DNA of 64,000 bases from Setophaga petechia (taxonomy: Eukaryota; Chordata; Aves; Passeriformes; Parulidae). Positions 50,861 to 63,942 of this stretch are shown one piece after another. Under the pieces are notes generated by a model. That model was not told where the DNA came from. It worked only from the letters and a program-made list of their open reading frames with translations, and ran no database searches. Numbering within the stretch: position 1 is the stretch's first letter; each line of letters begins with the position of its first letter. The stretch spans positions 10,412,501 to 10,476,500 of the forward strand of contig JANCRA010000019.1 in the NCBI GenBank assembly GCA_024362935.1, written 5' to 3'. A program made the translations under genes and the position numbers.

Positions 50861-52628
50861 GCAGCTTAGAGTAATTAATTGAACTTATGCCTCTAATTGC
50901 AATGATAAATGAAAATATTCAATAATTTTGAGACATCTGTCTGGCAACTAGGTGCTCTGGAATTACGCGTGATTGCAAATGTTGCTGATGATTACCTAAA
51001 AGAAAAAAAAAAAAAGTAGAGATTTTGAAGAAGTTAAAAATTATTAGATATTTTCTCATGAATCTCAATTTAAAAAGAAGTTTATTTAAACTCTTACAAA
51101 GGCTGAGCTGAAGAAAAAAAAATAATTGGGGAAAAAGGGTTCAAACACTATAGAAGGTTTCTGATCAGTCCTGTTCAGTTCTGAGGTCTCAGCCAAATAA
51201 CCAGAGGCTGTTTCATGGTTATACATCCTGCAATTACAGTATATCTTGTCAGAGCTCCCCTTGATATCAGTACCTCAAAGTTTCAGGCTGAACTCTGCCT
51301 CTTTGGGCACAAATTTATGGTGATCACAAGTAACTCCTCTGAACTTCAGTTAAAAGACTATAATGGTTTAAAAAGAGTGCTTTTCTGAAGAGCCAAGGTC
51401 TTTGAATAATTATTAGACAGCAAAAAGTAGAAATGAATCAGCCACCCAGATTCCGCAGCATAATACCAGAGGAGATACAATTTGAGCCACTGTTTAAAAC
51501 ATGGTTTCTTTCATGTACAATTCAAAAGACTTTGGAGGGACCTAAAAATTACTTTTCTAAACTTAGATTATAATATTCTGGTCTTCAGTGTAATAATAAA
51601 TTATTGAGAAGATTTTCACTGGTATGAGAGAATAATTCTCATTCACTGGACATGTCTGCTGTTCTACAATGACCCCGGCTGCTTCTGGGAGCTGTGCAGT
51701 GGTTGGTGCAATTTAGGACACACCTCAGAGTGTGAGTTGGGAAGCTTGGGAGCATGGAGTAACATGGAGACAACACTGCAGGCTGAACAAAAAGCAGACC
51801 CAATTATTGTTGACAGATGATTTTATTATGCAGTTAGCAGATTTGCTTAATAAGGAACTGTTATAACAGAAGGTGCCTGCCACTTTATTAACCAGGACAA
51901 GACCCAAACCAGCAGATACTCTGGCTGTAAGTGCTTCCTAAATCTTTTTTAGTCTGAAAATTCTCTGTGCCTGTCCAAAGGGCTTAGCTTCTCTGGAGGT
52001 TTCAGCTAGGTTTTAATGTCCCTCAGAGCATCTCTCTCTTTGACCATATTCTAAATGCACTTAAGACATTAATGTGCTGTGATTAGTTTAAGAAAGAGTT
52101 GAAATTAAAAATATTTTACCATTTAAACAAATGGCAGTGCTTCTTTGTGTATTGGTTCCTGTTATGACACCAGACCTGTTATGTCCTGTCTATAGAAAAC
52201 AATTTTTCAAAGAGTTCTTTGACTTGCTAATTGTTGACTTAGCGTTGCCCTCCAAAGGTAGGTCCTCTCTTTTTGAAGGGCACACAGATATCAGATGCCA
52301 GCTATGTGGTGAACACAGGAAAAGTGCAACTAATCCTTATTGTAACCAGACTTACTGTGTTTTCTGGTATCTTCTAGTGACAATAAAAAAAATCAGTATT
52401 TTAAGGAAGGACATGTTAAACCTCTTCCAGAGCATCAAAACAAAGGAGAGCATCCATAAAGTCAAATGAAAAAGGCAAAGTGAAAGAAACATGTCAAAAC
52501 AGTGTTGTTTACCCAAATCCTCTGCTGAAGGTGTAAACTGCTAGTCTGACACAGCTGCCAGTCTCAGCTCCTCTGGTTAACAATTTTGATCATAAAAATA
52601 ACTCTTCAAAAGAATAAGAAAGATGGAA

Positions 52629-52636
52629 TGTATATG

Positions 52637-52701
<65 letters not shown>
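52629..52701. repeat. (TGTATA)n hexanucleotide microsatellite
   Basis: About twelve TATATG/TGTATA units run for 73 bases with a single interruption (TGTAAATG near 52642). After the interruption the array is perfect for roughly 55 bases, the longest pure microsatellite in the window and likely to vary in length between individuals. Confidence 0.95.
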
Positions 52702-54714
52702 TCTGCCCCAAAAATAATCTGTGACCTTAAGAATGTAAAAAAATTTTTAAGTGTTATTAAATGCCAGTAGAGTGGTAAAAATGTACTTGTGAAGTATTGG
52801 AAGAATAATTTTTGACTTATTTTATGGACTTTTTTGTTAAGCCTGTCTTGACAAGAAGATATATTTTAAATTCTAGGGAAATATTTTAAGAGCTGGGTTA
52901 GTTATAAATTGAAATGACTGCCCAAGGTGGCTGCACTTTTAGGAAAAGACAGTCTTAGCAAAATTAGTCTTCTCATATGTAGAAGTATTGAGTACAAAAA
53001 TCCCTGAAGTCTTTCTTGCTATGAATTCCCCCAGCTATTTCTATATTATTTAAACTATTGAGAAATAGTTAAAAATTATTTGGTAATGGATTTTTTTTCT
53101 TCTAAGTGTTATGAAAAGTTGACTAGTAGGGCAGGTACACTGAGTCTTTCAAGAATTCAGCCCTAGCTAAGCTCCAGGATCTTTTCAACACTGTATGTCC
53201 AAGTCTCTTAACTTTTCTCAATACTTTTTGAGAAAATCAGCTAAACCAAATCTCTTATTTTATTTAATTTACTCCCAAGCAGGTAGACTCAGAAAGCTGC
53301 TCCAAAAATTGCAGAGATCCTGTTAGTTTGCATAAAAACAACTACATTCAATTAATGTGGACGTGGCGACCCATGCAAACATGAATTTCCAGGTAATTTG
53401 TCCTGGAGTATAAAATCTAACAAGACTGGCATCACAACTTAAAAACAGTTTATCTATGCCTTACAGACTGATGGGTATGGAGCCACTGGCTGCTTACAGA
53501 TAGTGGTCTCTTTTTGCAAACTTGGAGATGCAGCAGGAGCTGCTTGTGGACCACGACCAAAGGCCCAAAACAAGGTCTAGAACACAGGTCTCCAAAGAAG
53601 AAATTTATTCAGGTAAATGTTGAACAGTTTAGACAGATGGTAAGACTCACTTTTTTAATTTTTTTAACAGCCTCAAGATGTCCCTCTGAGAAACAGATAT
53701 TTTCTTGTGCACCCTAAAATTGTGCTTGGCGGAGATTCTCCGTCCTGCAGGGAAAGTGCTCATGTATGATAGTTGTGATGATAGCAGGAAGGAACTTGTG
53801 AAAGCAGATTATATCCAAATGAGAGTGAGTTGTTAGATGGATGAAATTTTTTATAAATTTTATTTTAACATCCGTATGTGCTCACTGTGTTTAGCCCCTG
53901 TTTATGAGGCTGGAAAGGTAAAAATATAAAAGATTGCATTTTGCTGAAGATCATATTTAAAGAAGAAAGAAAAAAATTCTCAAACAAGTTCTACTTTGTC
54001 TATTATAATTGTAGAAAAATCCATTATGTCTTTGATATGGCTCATTTCAAATAATAAATAGATGTTTTTCTCTGGAGATCTAGTCAATATACACTTTCCT
54101 TTGGTTGTACAATAAAGAAGAAAATGTCATGCTATGAGAGTTATAGTTTTCCTAATTTTCCACAGCCCTGGCAGATATTGATTGTGCATATATTGATATT
54201 TACATGAATGTAATCAAGCAAATGTAGTAGCTGACTAGTATTTCTTACTGAATATGTCCCATGTATGTGTTATTTGAAGTATGTGAATTGCTTCTATGAT
54301 TAATCTGACCACAACGACTTTTGTTGTACAGTTCTGTGAAGAGTGAAACATGGCTTGTGAGGTGAAAAAAAATGAATCCAGGAATAAAAATCCAGAACAG
54401 CTCCATAGGGAAACCCATCCTCATCCATAGAGCAGTAGGACCCACAGTCATCCCCCAAAATGTCTATGTAGGGCATGCTTTTTGAAGAAGGGTCTTTGTG
54501 CTGCCAACTGAGTACCACTGCTTCAGAGCAGGCACACTTCAGTGGTGGAAGTGCCTGAGATGGTCCCTGGCCCTGTCCTCTCTCATTCTAATACCCATGG
54601 TAGACTTGTACCAATGAACGGCAGAAATACTGTTTGGGTTGGCTTGCTAAGTAACAGCCTCATGTTCTGAGTCTCAGGCCACTATTTTTGAATGGTCAGC
54701 GGGTTTTTTTCAAA

Positions 54715-54720
54715 ACTGCT
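54715..54720. repeat. Target-site duplication, left copy (ACTGCT)
   Basis: Matches 55104-55109 on the other side of the LTR. Its length of 5-6 bases fits retroviral integrase. Confidence 0.75.
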
Positions 54721-55104
54721 ATGTCACAGACATCTTTTATGAAAAATTCTTTCCTTAGGATTTTTCCTCCTGAGAAGCTGATAAACCTCAGGAACAAAAT
54801 GTAAACAATGGTTATCTGCTGCTGTGGAATGACACAGGTGGATCTGTAATTAGTGTCATAGAGTTGTTTCTAGTTAATGGCCAATCCCAGTCAGCTGGCT
54901 TGGACTCTGTCTGAGACAGAAGCTTTTGTTGTTATTCTTTGCTATTCTATTCTGAGCTAGTCTTCTGATGAAACCTTTTCTTCTATTCTTTTAGTATAGT
55001 TTTAATGTAATATATATTATAAAATAATAAATCAAGCCTTCTGAAAAATAGAGGCAAATCCTCATCTCTTCCCCAATCTGAAAACCCTTGTGAACACCAT
55101 CACA
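54721..55104 (+). mobile_element. Solo endogenous retrovirus LTR of a songbird type
   Basis: The block starts TGTCACAGACATC (54722) and ends ACACCATCACA, so it has the TG...CA ends of an LTR and a usual length of about 383 bases. Internal text such as CTGAGAAGCTGATAAACCTC, GGCCAATCCCAGTCAGCTGG and the long TTTTAGTATAGTTTTAATGT followed by AATAAA (55026-55031) matches an LTR type I know to be frequent in songbird genomes. The 6 bases ACTGCT at 54715-54720 recur at 55104-55109, overlapping the final A by one base, so a 5-6 bp target-site duplication is present. No primer binding site, gag, pol or env follows, so it is a solo LTR left by recombination. I recall the family from experience and give no formal name. 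Confidence 0.9.
55026..55031 (+). promoter_or_regulatory. LTR polyadenylation signal AATAAA
   Basis: A canonical AATAAA about 73 bases before the LTR end, where the R region of this LTR type would stop. The role is inferred from its place in the LTR. Confidence 0.6.
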
Positions 55105-58100
55105 CTGCTGATCCTAGGTTCAGGTATTTTCATGGACACAGAGCTTTCACTTTGTAAACTTCCTGCTTTCCAGGTGCTATAAAGAAACCAAATTGGATCT
55201 AGAAGCTCAAAAAATACCATAAAGCAAGAAATCCTTCATTTACACCATTTTTTATTGCTTGCGATATTATTTGTTATAAATCCACTATTATTCAAAAATT
55301 CATATGCAGAGTAGCTGTGACTGTAGTCGAGCTTACACAAGCTCACAAATGTCTTTGAATATCAGTCTAACTCTCTTTCATACAGGCCTGTCAATTAATG
55401 GTCTGTAAAGACACATAGTTGCTTCATGAAGAACATATCTTATGCAGCTTAAATGTTTTGCAGAAATGAGAACAGCTCCAAGTATTTTTCATGTCACTTT
55501 GCTGTGATGATCAGTAAACACCCTTCAAGAAACCTGCAAATGTTTCAAAAAAATAAAGACTATTTCTCATCACAAACTGTAATTACTTTAATTATAGGAT
55601 AATAATATAAATAATGTGTTTGAACACAGCTTTTATTTTTTCTTTGTTTTCTAAATATAATCATCTTTCTGTATTTTCTGATGTGTAAACAGGAAACATT
55701 CAAGTTTAAATGAAGAGTGGGTGAACTGCCTGCAATACAAACTGAGAAAATAAAATGATGATTAAGCTATTGAAAACTACAAACTAACAGGTAATTTTTA
55801 AGTAAGCAGGCGTACTTAGCCATCACAATTTCAAAATGGAAAATATATTTGAATTACATTCTAAAACCTCTGTATATTAAGAGATCTGGTCTATTATTGA
55901 CAACCATGTCAGAAAGTTCTCTATATAGTTAGAAATCCATATTTTACTTTCAAAGTGTCTGTAAAAGGGTAAAATACCTGCAGAGATTTTCATTAGAGCA
56001 GGGATTTGGGATTATATTACTATAAATACACATCTCTGTATATGAACTATTTCCTTATATGAAAGACCAGGAAAAAAATATCAGTGCCCAATTAATGAGA
56101 GTGGATACAGATATCTTGCTTTGTTTTACTTTGTTTTAGACCCTCAATTTTTGACCTTGACTTTTAATATACCACCTAGCATGTTAGATGAGCAAATGTC
56201 ACATATTGTGAAAGCCACAGTCCTTAACATCATCATACTGGGGAGATACACTTGCCTGGCACATAAGTGGATAAATCCACAGGTTTAGTTTCACAGGCCT
56301 AATAGTGGTTGATAAGTGAACTCCAAAGGATCTAAATCAGAAATAGATAAACTTTGTTTACCTGCATTTTGCTGCAACTATCCTATTAACTCAATGTACA
56401 ACAGAAATTATATATACTGCTGTTTCAAGCTGTCCTGTATAATACAGTAAATTCTCAGATGACTCTTATACAGTGATGCCAGAGTTTCCTGCAGTCAGTT
56501 CCCACTGATATTTAAACTGCTCATATTAATGAAGATTTTGAAATGGTCTCTCATTGGTTGTTCTGAAAAATCTGTCTGCGTAGTGTGCTCAATATTAATG
56601 AGCTTTCCTAGAAAAGAAAAAAATTCTGATCAATGCTAAGAAACATGGATTTTTTTCAAATAAATTAATTAATCCAGCTAGTGAGTAGATGTTAACACTA
56701 CCAGCATAGCTACAGTCCTCATTATTTTGTTCTTCAATGGCATCAACAATATTTTATAACATAATTTCAAAAGTTCTATGTATTGGTCCTAATTTCTAAA
56801 CTGAGAAAACACAATTTTGCTGCTGCTGTCAATATCCATATGATTTATAGGTTTCTATGCTTCTGGATACATTTTTGTGAACTCAGTTTTATTCTAGATG
56901 CAAAGCTTGCACGGGGGCAATATATTTGAAAGTCTTTATATATATGTGTGTATATATTGGCAGGGAAGTAATTTCCAAATGGATAAACTCACAAGTTACA
57001 TTCAAATGGAAAAAATTCTGGCATCAAATCTGAGCCATAAATGATGGCTTATTTCTTATTATCAATGTTTGGAAATCTTAATGCCAAAACATATTCCTTG
57101 CTACATTCTGTTTTATTGACACTTCTTCAGATTCACAGGGGCTTCTGCACAGTCACACCAATGCAAGTTTCTGTAAATCTCTGCAGAGATCACAGTTAGA
57201 TCCCACGGTGACAAATCTTCAATGTATGCTTTAGAACTGACAGCAAACCTCAAGCCAGTCTTCCTTTACTGCAAAAACGAGGGATTTCTTCACTTGTGAA
57301 TGGAAGCTGTTCATGTTTTTTATGGAGAAGAGATTGTCATACTCCAGGCATGCTTTTGCAGTTCATTTGCATGGGTCCTCTTGCTAAGAGCCTTAAAACT
57401 CACATACAAGCAGTGATTTTCCTTACTTTTCATTTTAGGGAAACATGGAAAAATGCAGAATGGGTCAAGCAGAAGCCTTCCTTGGCCTTTTGGAACATTC
57501 CCAGCTACTGAAGGCACTGGCTTTCACTATGTGGCATTGCTGGCATAAACAAATATTTACAGTTTATGTAGCAAAGAAGACAATCACCTATGGTGTCCTT
57601 CTGCTGCTCTGGGTGTACAGCTAGCCATGCTTCAGGAAACTCCAGTATTGCCACTAACATAAAAGATAAAAAAGAGAAAGAACAAATCCATTTCAACAGC
57701 AACAAGAATCTCTTCAGTAGCTGAGATCTCTTCACTTGTGAGTAGAAAACACAGTGAAATAAATATCATAAGAATGGCACTAAGGACAAGACAGACCTAT
57801 TTATATTTAATAGTACTTTGTAGACTTCTGTGGCCTGATTGCAGTGACATGGTGCATAAATGATATAATTTCATTAGATTAAAAGGAGTTTCTCACTTAT
57901 CTGGAGTTAGCCAGCAAAAGCTCTGAACTCACCAGATTGTACCAGTATTTATTGGGAAAATTCTTATTCTAAACATCTGAGTTTATCCCTTCAGGCATAG
58001 TTAGGCCATATGTAGTCATAGCATTTCAAATTTTGCTTGAAGCATAAATACGAGGCTAGACAATTGAGAGAGTTTTTTATACATCCTTACAATTTATGTT

Positions 58101-61100
58101 TTAGCATATAATGAGCAAGTGTTCCCATGTATGATGATTAGGTACTTATTTCCTCTGTAAGCCAATGGTCATGTATTTTCTCATCATAAACTGTGTACTA
58201 TCATTTCCTCTCTTGTTCTTTGTTTTCACCTCTCCATTGTTAAACAATTAAGTAGCAGAGTCTGTTAATATTATGTTAAAAAATTCATCCTATTTCACGG
58301 GTTTTTTCCAGTCTTGTTACACTATTTTCATGTGAAAACATGGATGAAAACACTTAGCAAAACAAAAGACATGCAAAATATCAGAAGTAGGACATTTGTA
58401 GATAATCTTCAAAACCTATTGCCATATGAACTAAAGAATGAAAAGCATCAACACATTGTAGCTTCTAAGAGTTTTTTCTTGTATATATATGAACATTTGT
58501 TCTGCTTTAAAGGATGTATGTGTATGAAGCATTTCTCAATAAAAAGCATCAAAATCATGCATGAAAGGTCACTCTGAGCTCTCTTAAATGCATGGTATCA
58601 TCTGCTACATGAAATTAGGAAAGCTAGAATGATAAGCAGTTTCCTTTAATGGAAAAATTGGTAATTTTTCCAACAAATAGCTCTGTATGATGGCAGTAGA
58701 GCTCAGAGAGGGGAGAAAATTGAGGAGAATTACACTGCAGAACCAACATCTTTTCCAGCTCTACGAAAAAGAGCTGTTCATTAGACCAACTATTCTCACT
58801 GGGTCTGACAAGTGTAAATCCATGCTAAGGATTTTTTTTCCCCTTCATATTTAGGTAACAGGTGAATTGTTTATCATTTGCAAGCCTTCACTTAGTATTA
58901 CTCTCCTTGTTTTTTCTTTAAAAACACTTATTACATTGTAAGTGCAACATATGTCCTTTATAGCTGAAAAAATAATTCTGCTCTTAGTTTGTTCTTTGAT
59001 GCTCAAAAAACAACTTAAAATATCAGTATTGTTCTGAAAAATGTATTTAATAAATTATTGGGTGTTCACATAATGTATACCAATAATGCTGTATATTCAC
59101 ATATAAAGCAAAAGGTTTTTTGCCAGGATATTAGTAGATATCATGCAATAATAACAGCAGGTGGTGTCCTCCCCTGGCCATAAATTTGATTACATTTATG
59201 GCCTCTCATACCTACAGATCTCCAGATGTGACAAAAAAAAAGAATTCTCTTTCTCAGTAAATAACGTCAATATCTGTTTAGGCAATGCTAAAAGCTCTTG
59301 GGTTTTCTTATTCCAACAATTCTGAGTTAACTATATCTCCTGGCTCATGCAAAATTATCAGTTGGAAGAGGAATCGCAGAACATCTCAATGTACCTGATC
59401 TACAAAAGGAACTACACAATGCATTATGATCAGCTTTCTCATGAAAATAATTAAATATAACTGGTTGAAACCATATCTTCCAGTGTAACTGTTATTTAAT
59501 GGAATTGCATCTAATTCAAATTCGGGCTCAAAAAAATCACATAATTTAGAGATGATGGTAAGGTCTTGGAGAGCTTCAAGGTAAATCCTGTATATTTATA
59601 TTTTGCTCAGTCTTTTCAGAACATCTATAAATTTAACTACTTTCTTTTCAGATGCAGTATATAATTTGACCATGACTTACTGGAGCCTGATTTGGAGTAG
59701 ATAAACCCTTCAACATATTAATGCATTGTATAATGGAACTACCTTAATGCAGGGAATTCTGGTCTTTCAAAATGATGATGCATAGAGTGCTGAAATATAG
59801 TTAAAGGATGGAAAAATTATTCTTAATTTGAGTTCAGACAAAAATGAGAAATTTAAATGTGTAACTAGAACAATGATATGGGGGGTCATGTTCTCAGCCC
59901 AGAAATGTGATCATTCAATCAACAAAATGGAGTTTCTGCTAAAACTGTGTATGAAAATGCCAAATAGTGAGTGAGACCCAAGATGAGACTATGGAAACAA
60001 GTTACAGTTTTTTACAAAGAAAACAAGCCAAGGAAGCATTAACTAAAATTTGGTTTTAATAAAACACATAGAGGTGCTAATCCTTATCCCACAAAAGACA
60101 TTGGCAATTCTACAGCTAACTGTAGATTGCCCAGTTCATTCTGATAAGGCATGCAGAAGTAATATTTAAAGAAAGGGAATTATGACACTTAAATATAGTA
60201 TTTTATGTCAAAACACAAATTTACTACTGCTATTAGGAAACTCAAATCAAATTGGCTGTTGGTTCATGACTCATTCACAAACCCCTCTTGATTGGTGTCA
60301 ATACATGAGTATTTTATGTCTTTGATAACTGGTTTAGCTGAATGATTTTTAGTCACTCTGCTCTTCAGGAACTGCTCATTTTGATTAATCATTATTTGGG
60401 GGATGATGTTGGTCATACACTGTATTTTCTGCTTCTTGATTAGCTGACTGAAACTTTAACAAAAGATAATGAGTTATGACTTACAAATGAACCGTGAGTA
60501 ATGTACAATGCATTCCAGGTACAAATTTGGACAATATTATGGAATCACAGACCGTGATTTGAATACTCTGAGTATTGGGCAACAAATATTTGGAAATACC
60601 TTCTGTTATGGTGGTAAGAGTAGCCATAAATCTATGGTCAGTCATTTGTGACTGAATTGCAAGTATATTTCTTGCATCATTCTAACAACTCTAACTCTGA
60701 AGTAGATACATAAACTAATGTAACCTCTTTAAAAGATATAGAGAAGCTCAAATTGGAAGTGCTTCTAAATAAACTGCTGAGTGTCCTTCTTAGTTTGTTC
60801 TTTTGTGTCTAAAGTCTCCCATAATTATTTCTTTTCAAGACTCAATAAAAAATAAATCTCCACCTGTGAATAACGTCAAAATCAATTTTTAAAAATAACA
60901 CACAACCCATTAGTTTTTAACAAAGGTTGCAGCTTCTCTACTGGCTTTAGTCTTCTCAGATTATACTGGTGACATTCTGGTATGTTTGCAGTAAATACCA
61001 AATAAAGAGCTCTTTTTGCTACAGTAGTTAGCTGCTTGCAAAATCTAATTAAGGCTTCATACTCCTTAACCATTAACATTATTCATTTAATAAGCACTAA

Positions 61101-62960
61101 ATTAGGCAGACATATGTGTCATATATCATCAGGAAATCAAGCACAGAAGGTCGTGACTTTTATGACTTTCTGTGACATTTGAGTTACAAAGACTAAATCC
61201 CATACACTCAATTATCTTTCTCCTGTTTTTTAGGCCCAAGTAAATCTAAGAGAGTCTAAAATAAACTTATTGGGGTGCCCTGTGTTAAGGCTGAAATAAA
61301 ACAGGGATTAACTATCACTGAAAGCAAAACTAACTTGAGCATTGTGTTCCCTTACAGGATCAGAGAAACAGATGCAGACCTTGCTACAGTTTCATAAAAC
61401 CCATTAACAAGTAGTGAAATTCATTCTGTTCCTAACTAGTCATCATGAAAGATGCTATACCTGGATTTTCTGCACTTTATTTTTTATTTTACCCCACGGG
61501 TACTGCTCTGAAATTCACCCATTATAAGTCAGAAGGAACCTCAAAGGACGCAAAGAGAAATTTCTCTCATTGGAGTGGGAGCTGCAGTGTTCATTTATTT
61601 AGGAGGTAAATTTAGATAGCACTATTGCTAGAATGAAGTCAGAATTGAAACCAAACCCTTCCACTGTCTGCATTTTTTGTGCTAGGCTTTGTTTAGTCAG
61701 GTGGATTTCATTCCTGCTCTTCACAATTTCTGATGTTTAAAATGGTCCCTAGAAAGACAAATCAGTTTCTCTTTTCATATAAAAAGTTAATACAAACACC
61801 AGATAACTTTCAGAGACTTCAAAGGAAAATTATAAAAAAAGCTTTGCAGACATAGGAGAAAACAATCCTCAGCACTCTTCATCCTCTCCTCATTTCCTCA
61901 GCTCCAGAATGAATAGGCACACTTAAGTAAATTTGGCTGAAAAAGCCCAACTGAATCTTCAGAAAGCATTTTATGTTCAATTCAGTGCTGGAAAAAATAA
62001 GAGTGGACATTTTTCTAATCTCAGCATCAAAGCGAGTACCCTACTGTTTCTGAAATGTAACCCTGGAATTCAATGAATATAAATACAACAGATAAAAATA
62101 CTCTTATTTTGAAAGCAGACTTGAATGGGGTTTTCTGTATCTAATTTAAAAATAAAAATTATTTTTGCACAACCATGCAGTTCCCAAACAAGGAATACAA
62201 AAATCCAGCATGGTGCGTCATTTCTGTGTTTAACCAAATGACCTGCCTCAATTGTATATCTCATTATAGAATTTATCATTCAGTTTCTTAGGCCTTCTTC
62301 CATATTATGGTGAGTATTTTGCATTTTTCAGCAAGGTACCGTTAGTAGTGTATTTCTAAAATGGTCCAGCTCTCTTCAGCCAGTATAAAGCAATCAACTC
62401 TTAAGTTGACACAGTACAAAAAAAAAAAAAGAGTAAAATTATTCTATGACTCAAAATGTGACTTGGGTTAACCAGTCTTTTTATAAATTAAGTTTCTGTT
62501 TGCAAGCAGGAACAAAAAATTTTAGAAAGCAAAGTGGGACATCTAATGTTGCTCCTCAATAACTAGAAATCACCCTGGTTTTGGATCCATGCTACATTCT
62601 GAGGCTCACCCATTTTCTGCATGTAATCTGAGTGTTCTCTCCACTCCCAGAAACTTTCTTGTCTGAATTGCCATAGGGCCAAAGACCTGTAGGTGTGGAC
62701 AAAACAGATACTGACACTTCTTTTTCCTTACATCTTTTGGTAAATCTGAAATTATAAATTATACTCATTATCCCTTGCCTTTGTTTTTTGAGCTGTGCTC
62801 CTCTTTTCTCAGGCCATCACACAGCTCCAGTCACCCAAGAGGAACAGGAATGTCTAGGAAAAAGTCCTGAGAAAGCACAAGTAATGACTTTTTTCTTTAC
62901 TCTGGCAAAGTCTGGCAGCAGTCTGGAGAGATCTGTGACTAGGTCTTTTTGCTATTTATG
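55105..62960. other. Unique AT-rich non-coding sequence
   Basis: No gene or mobile element recognised in about 7.9 kb. It includes a short (TA/TG) stretch at about 56937-56958, a perfect inverted repeat at 59176-59203 and a poly-A run at 62418-62430. Open frames are at most 87 codons and resemble nothing known. Confidence 0.55.
59176..59203. repeat. Perfect 10-bp inverted repeat
   Basis: GGCCATAAAT (59176-59185) and ATTTATGGCC (59194-59203) are exact reverse complements around an 8-base loop. No T-run or other terminator signal adjoins it. Confidence 0.85.
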
Positions 62961-63532
62961 TGTGGTGGGCTGACCATGTCTAGACAGCAGATATCCCCAA
63001 CCCACTCTGTCTCTCCCCTTTCCCAGCTGAACAGCAGAGAGAAAAGAGGATGAAAAATTTTTAAGTTGAGATGGGGCAGTTTACTAAAGCAAAAGCCAAA
63101 GTTTGCACACACACAAGTAAAGAGGAAAACAAATAATTTTATTCTCTACTTCCCACCAGCAAGTGATATGCCTGGCCACTTCCTGAGGCAGAGCTTCAGC
63201 ACTCCTGGCAGCTCCTCCAGAAGGCAAACAGTGTAAAAAACAAATGTCCCTTTCTCCTCCTTTCCCTTTAGCTGTTGTGTTTGAGTTTATGTCATTTAGC
63301 ATGGTCTATCCCTTTGGATAATTTGGTCCAGTTGCGTCCCCACCCAGGATCTTGTCCAACCCTAAGCTGCTGGTGGGGTGCAGAAGGGTGAGCAAACAGT
63401 GCTGATGCTGTGCCAGCTGCTCAGCAGTAGCCAAAATACTGATGTGTTATCAGCACCTTTCCAGCTACCAATGCAAAGAACAGCACTGTGAGGGCTGCTG
63501 GGGGAAAATGAACTCCATCTCAGCCAGACACA
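62961..63532 (-). mobile_element. Solo ERVL-type LTR, antisense
   Basis: On the plus strand the block begins TGTGGTGGGC and ends CAGCCAGACACA, TG...CA as expected for either strand of an LTR. The order of conserved parts is that of the avian ERVL LTR read backwards: CTCTCCCC stretch, GTTGAGAT then CAGTTTACTAAAGCAAAAGC (ATTAAA-like signal region), ACTTCCCACCAGCAAG, a region where the TATA-like box usually sits, ATCCCTTTGGATAATTTGG, the CTGCTCAGCAGTA motif, TGTTATCAGCACC, and AACTCCATCTCAGCCAG. The sense strand is therefore minus. Length, about 570 bases, fits the family. It is diverged throughout, has no internal retroviral sequence on either side, and shows no clear 5-bp target-site duplication (TTATG on the left, ATGCA on the right), so it is an old solo LTR. 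Confidence 0.88.
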
Positions 63533-63880
63533 ATGCAAAGTTGTGCTGCTGAATGGCTTAAAAATAGATAAATCATAACTGTACAGCTCTGCCTGGTGTC
63601 CCACATGGAAGTTGCAAATTGCTTAGATGAAGGAGCTCTCTGCTGTAATATGCTTTGCAAAGAGGAGATGTAGAAGAAAGGGGGTAGAGCTGGAACTCTC
63701 AGCCATTTGTTTTGAAGAAGGCAGAGGACAAAAGCCCTGAAAAAGTGACCCAAATGTGACTTTGCTACTGCAAAAATCCACTCTCTATCCCTAATTTTTC
63801 TCCCTTCTGTCTCCAGACCTTTGCTGAGTTTTGCCCCAATTTTAGGATGTTAACATTAATTTTCCCATGCAGAAAGGTTG
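63533..63880. other. Short unique flank beyond the ERVL LTR
   Basis: No gene or further repeat is recognised. Composition falls from mixed to AT-rich towards the microsatellite at the window end. Confidence 0.5.
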
Positions 63881-63942
63881 TTATTATTAATTAATTATTA
63901 TTATTAAAACATTATTATTTATATAATAATTATTATAATAAA
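63881..63942. repeat. (ATT)n / AT-rich imperfect microsatellite
   Basis: TTATTATTA and ATAATAATTATTATAATAA units form an imperfect trinucleotide repeat near the window end. Very AT-rich sequence continues to base 64000. Confidence 0.85.

Larger units (their letters stand above)
49807..54720. other. Unique AT-rich non-coding sequence
   Basis: No gene recognised. It contains the 22-bp tandem duplication at 50817-50860, the microsatellite at 52629-52701, and A-runs at about 50628 and 51003. The open frame at 52131-52469 (plus, 112 codons) has several cysteines, but I see no ordered zinc-finger spacing and no family match, so I treat it as chance. Confidence 0.55.

Noticed and set aside
52131..52469. 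Cysteine-containing open frame of 112 codons on the plus strand, considered as a zinc-binding protein or exon.
   Set aside because: The cysteines and histidines do not have the regular spacing of any zinc finger I know, and there is no supporting context.
60541..60600. GGAATCACAGACCG considered as the 3' terminus of another antisense CR1.
   Set aside because: The text after it does not continue into the conserved CR1 3' UTR, so only a few bases match.
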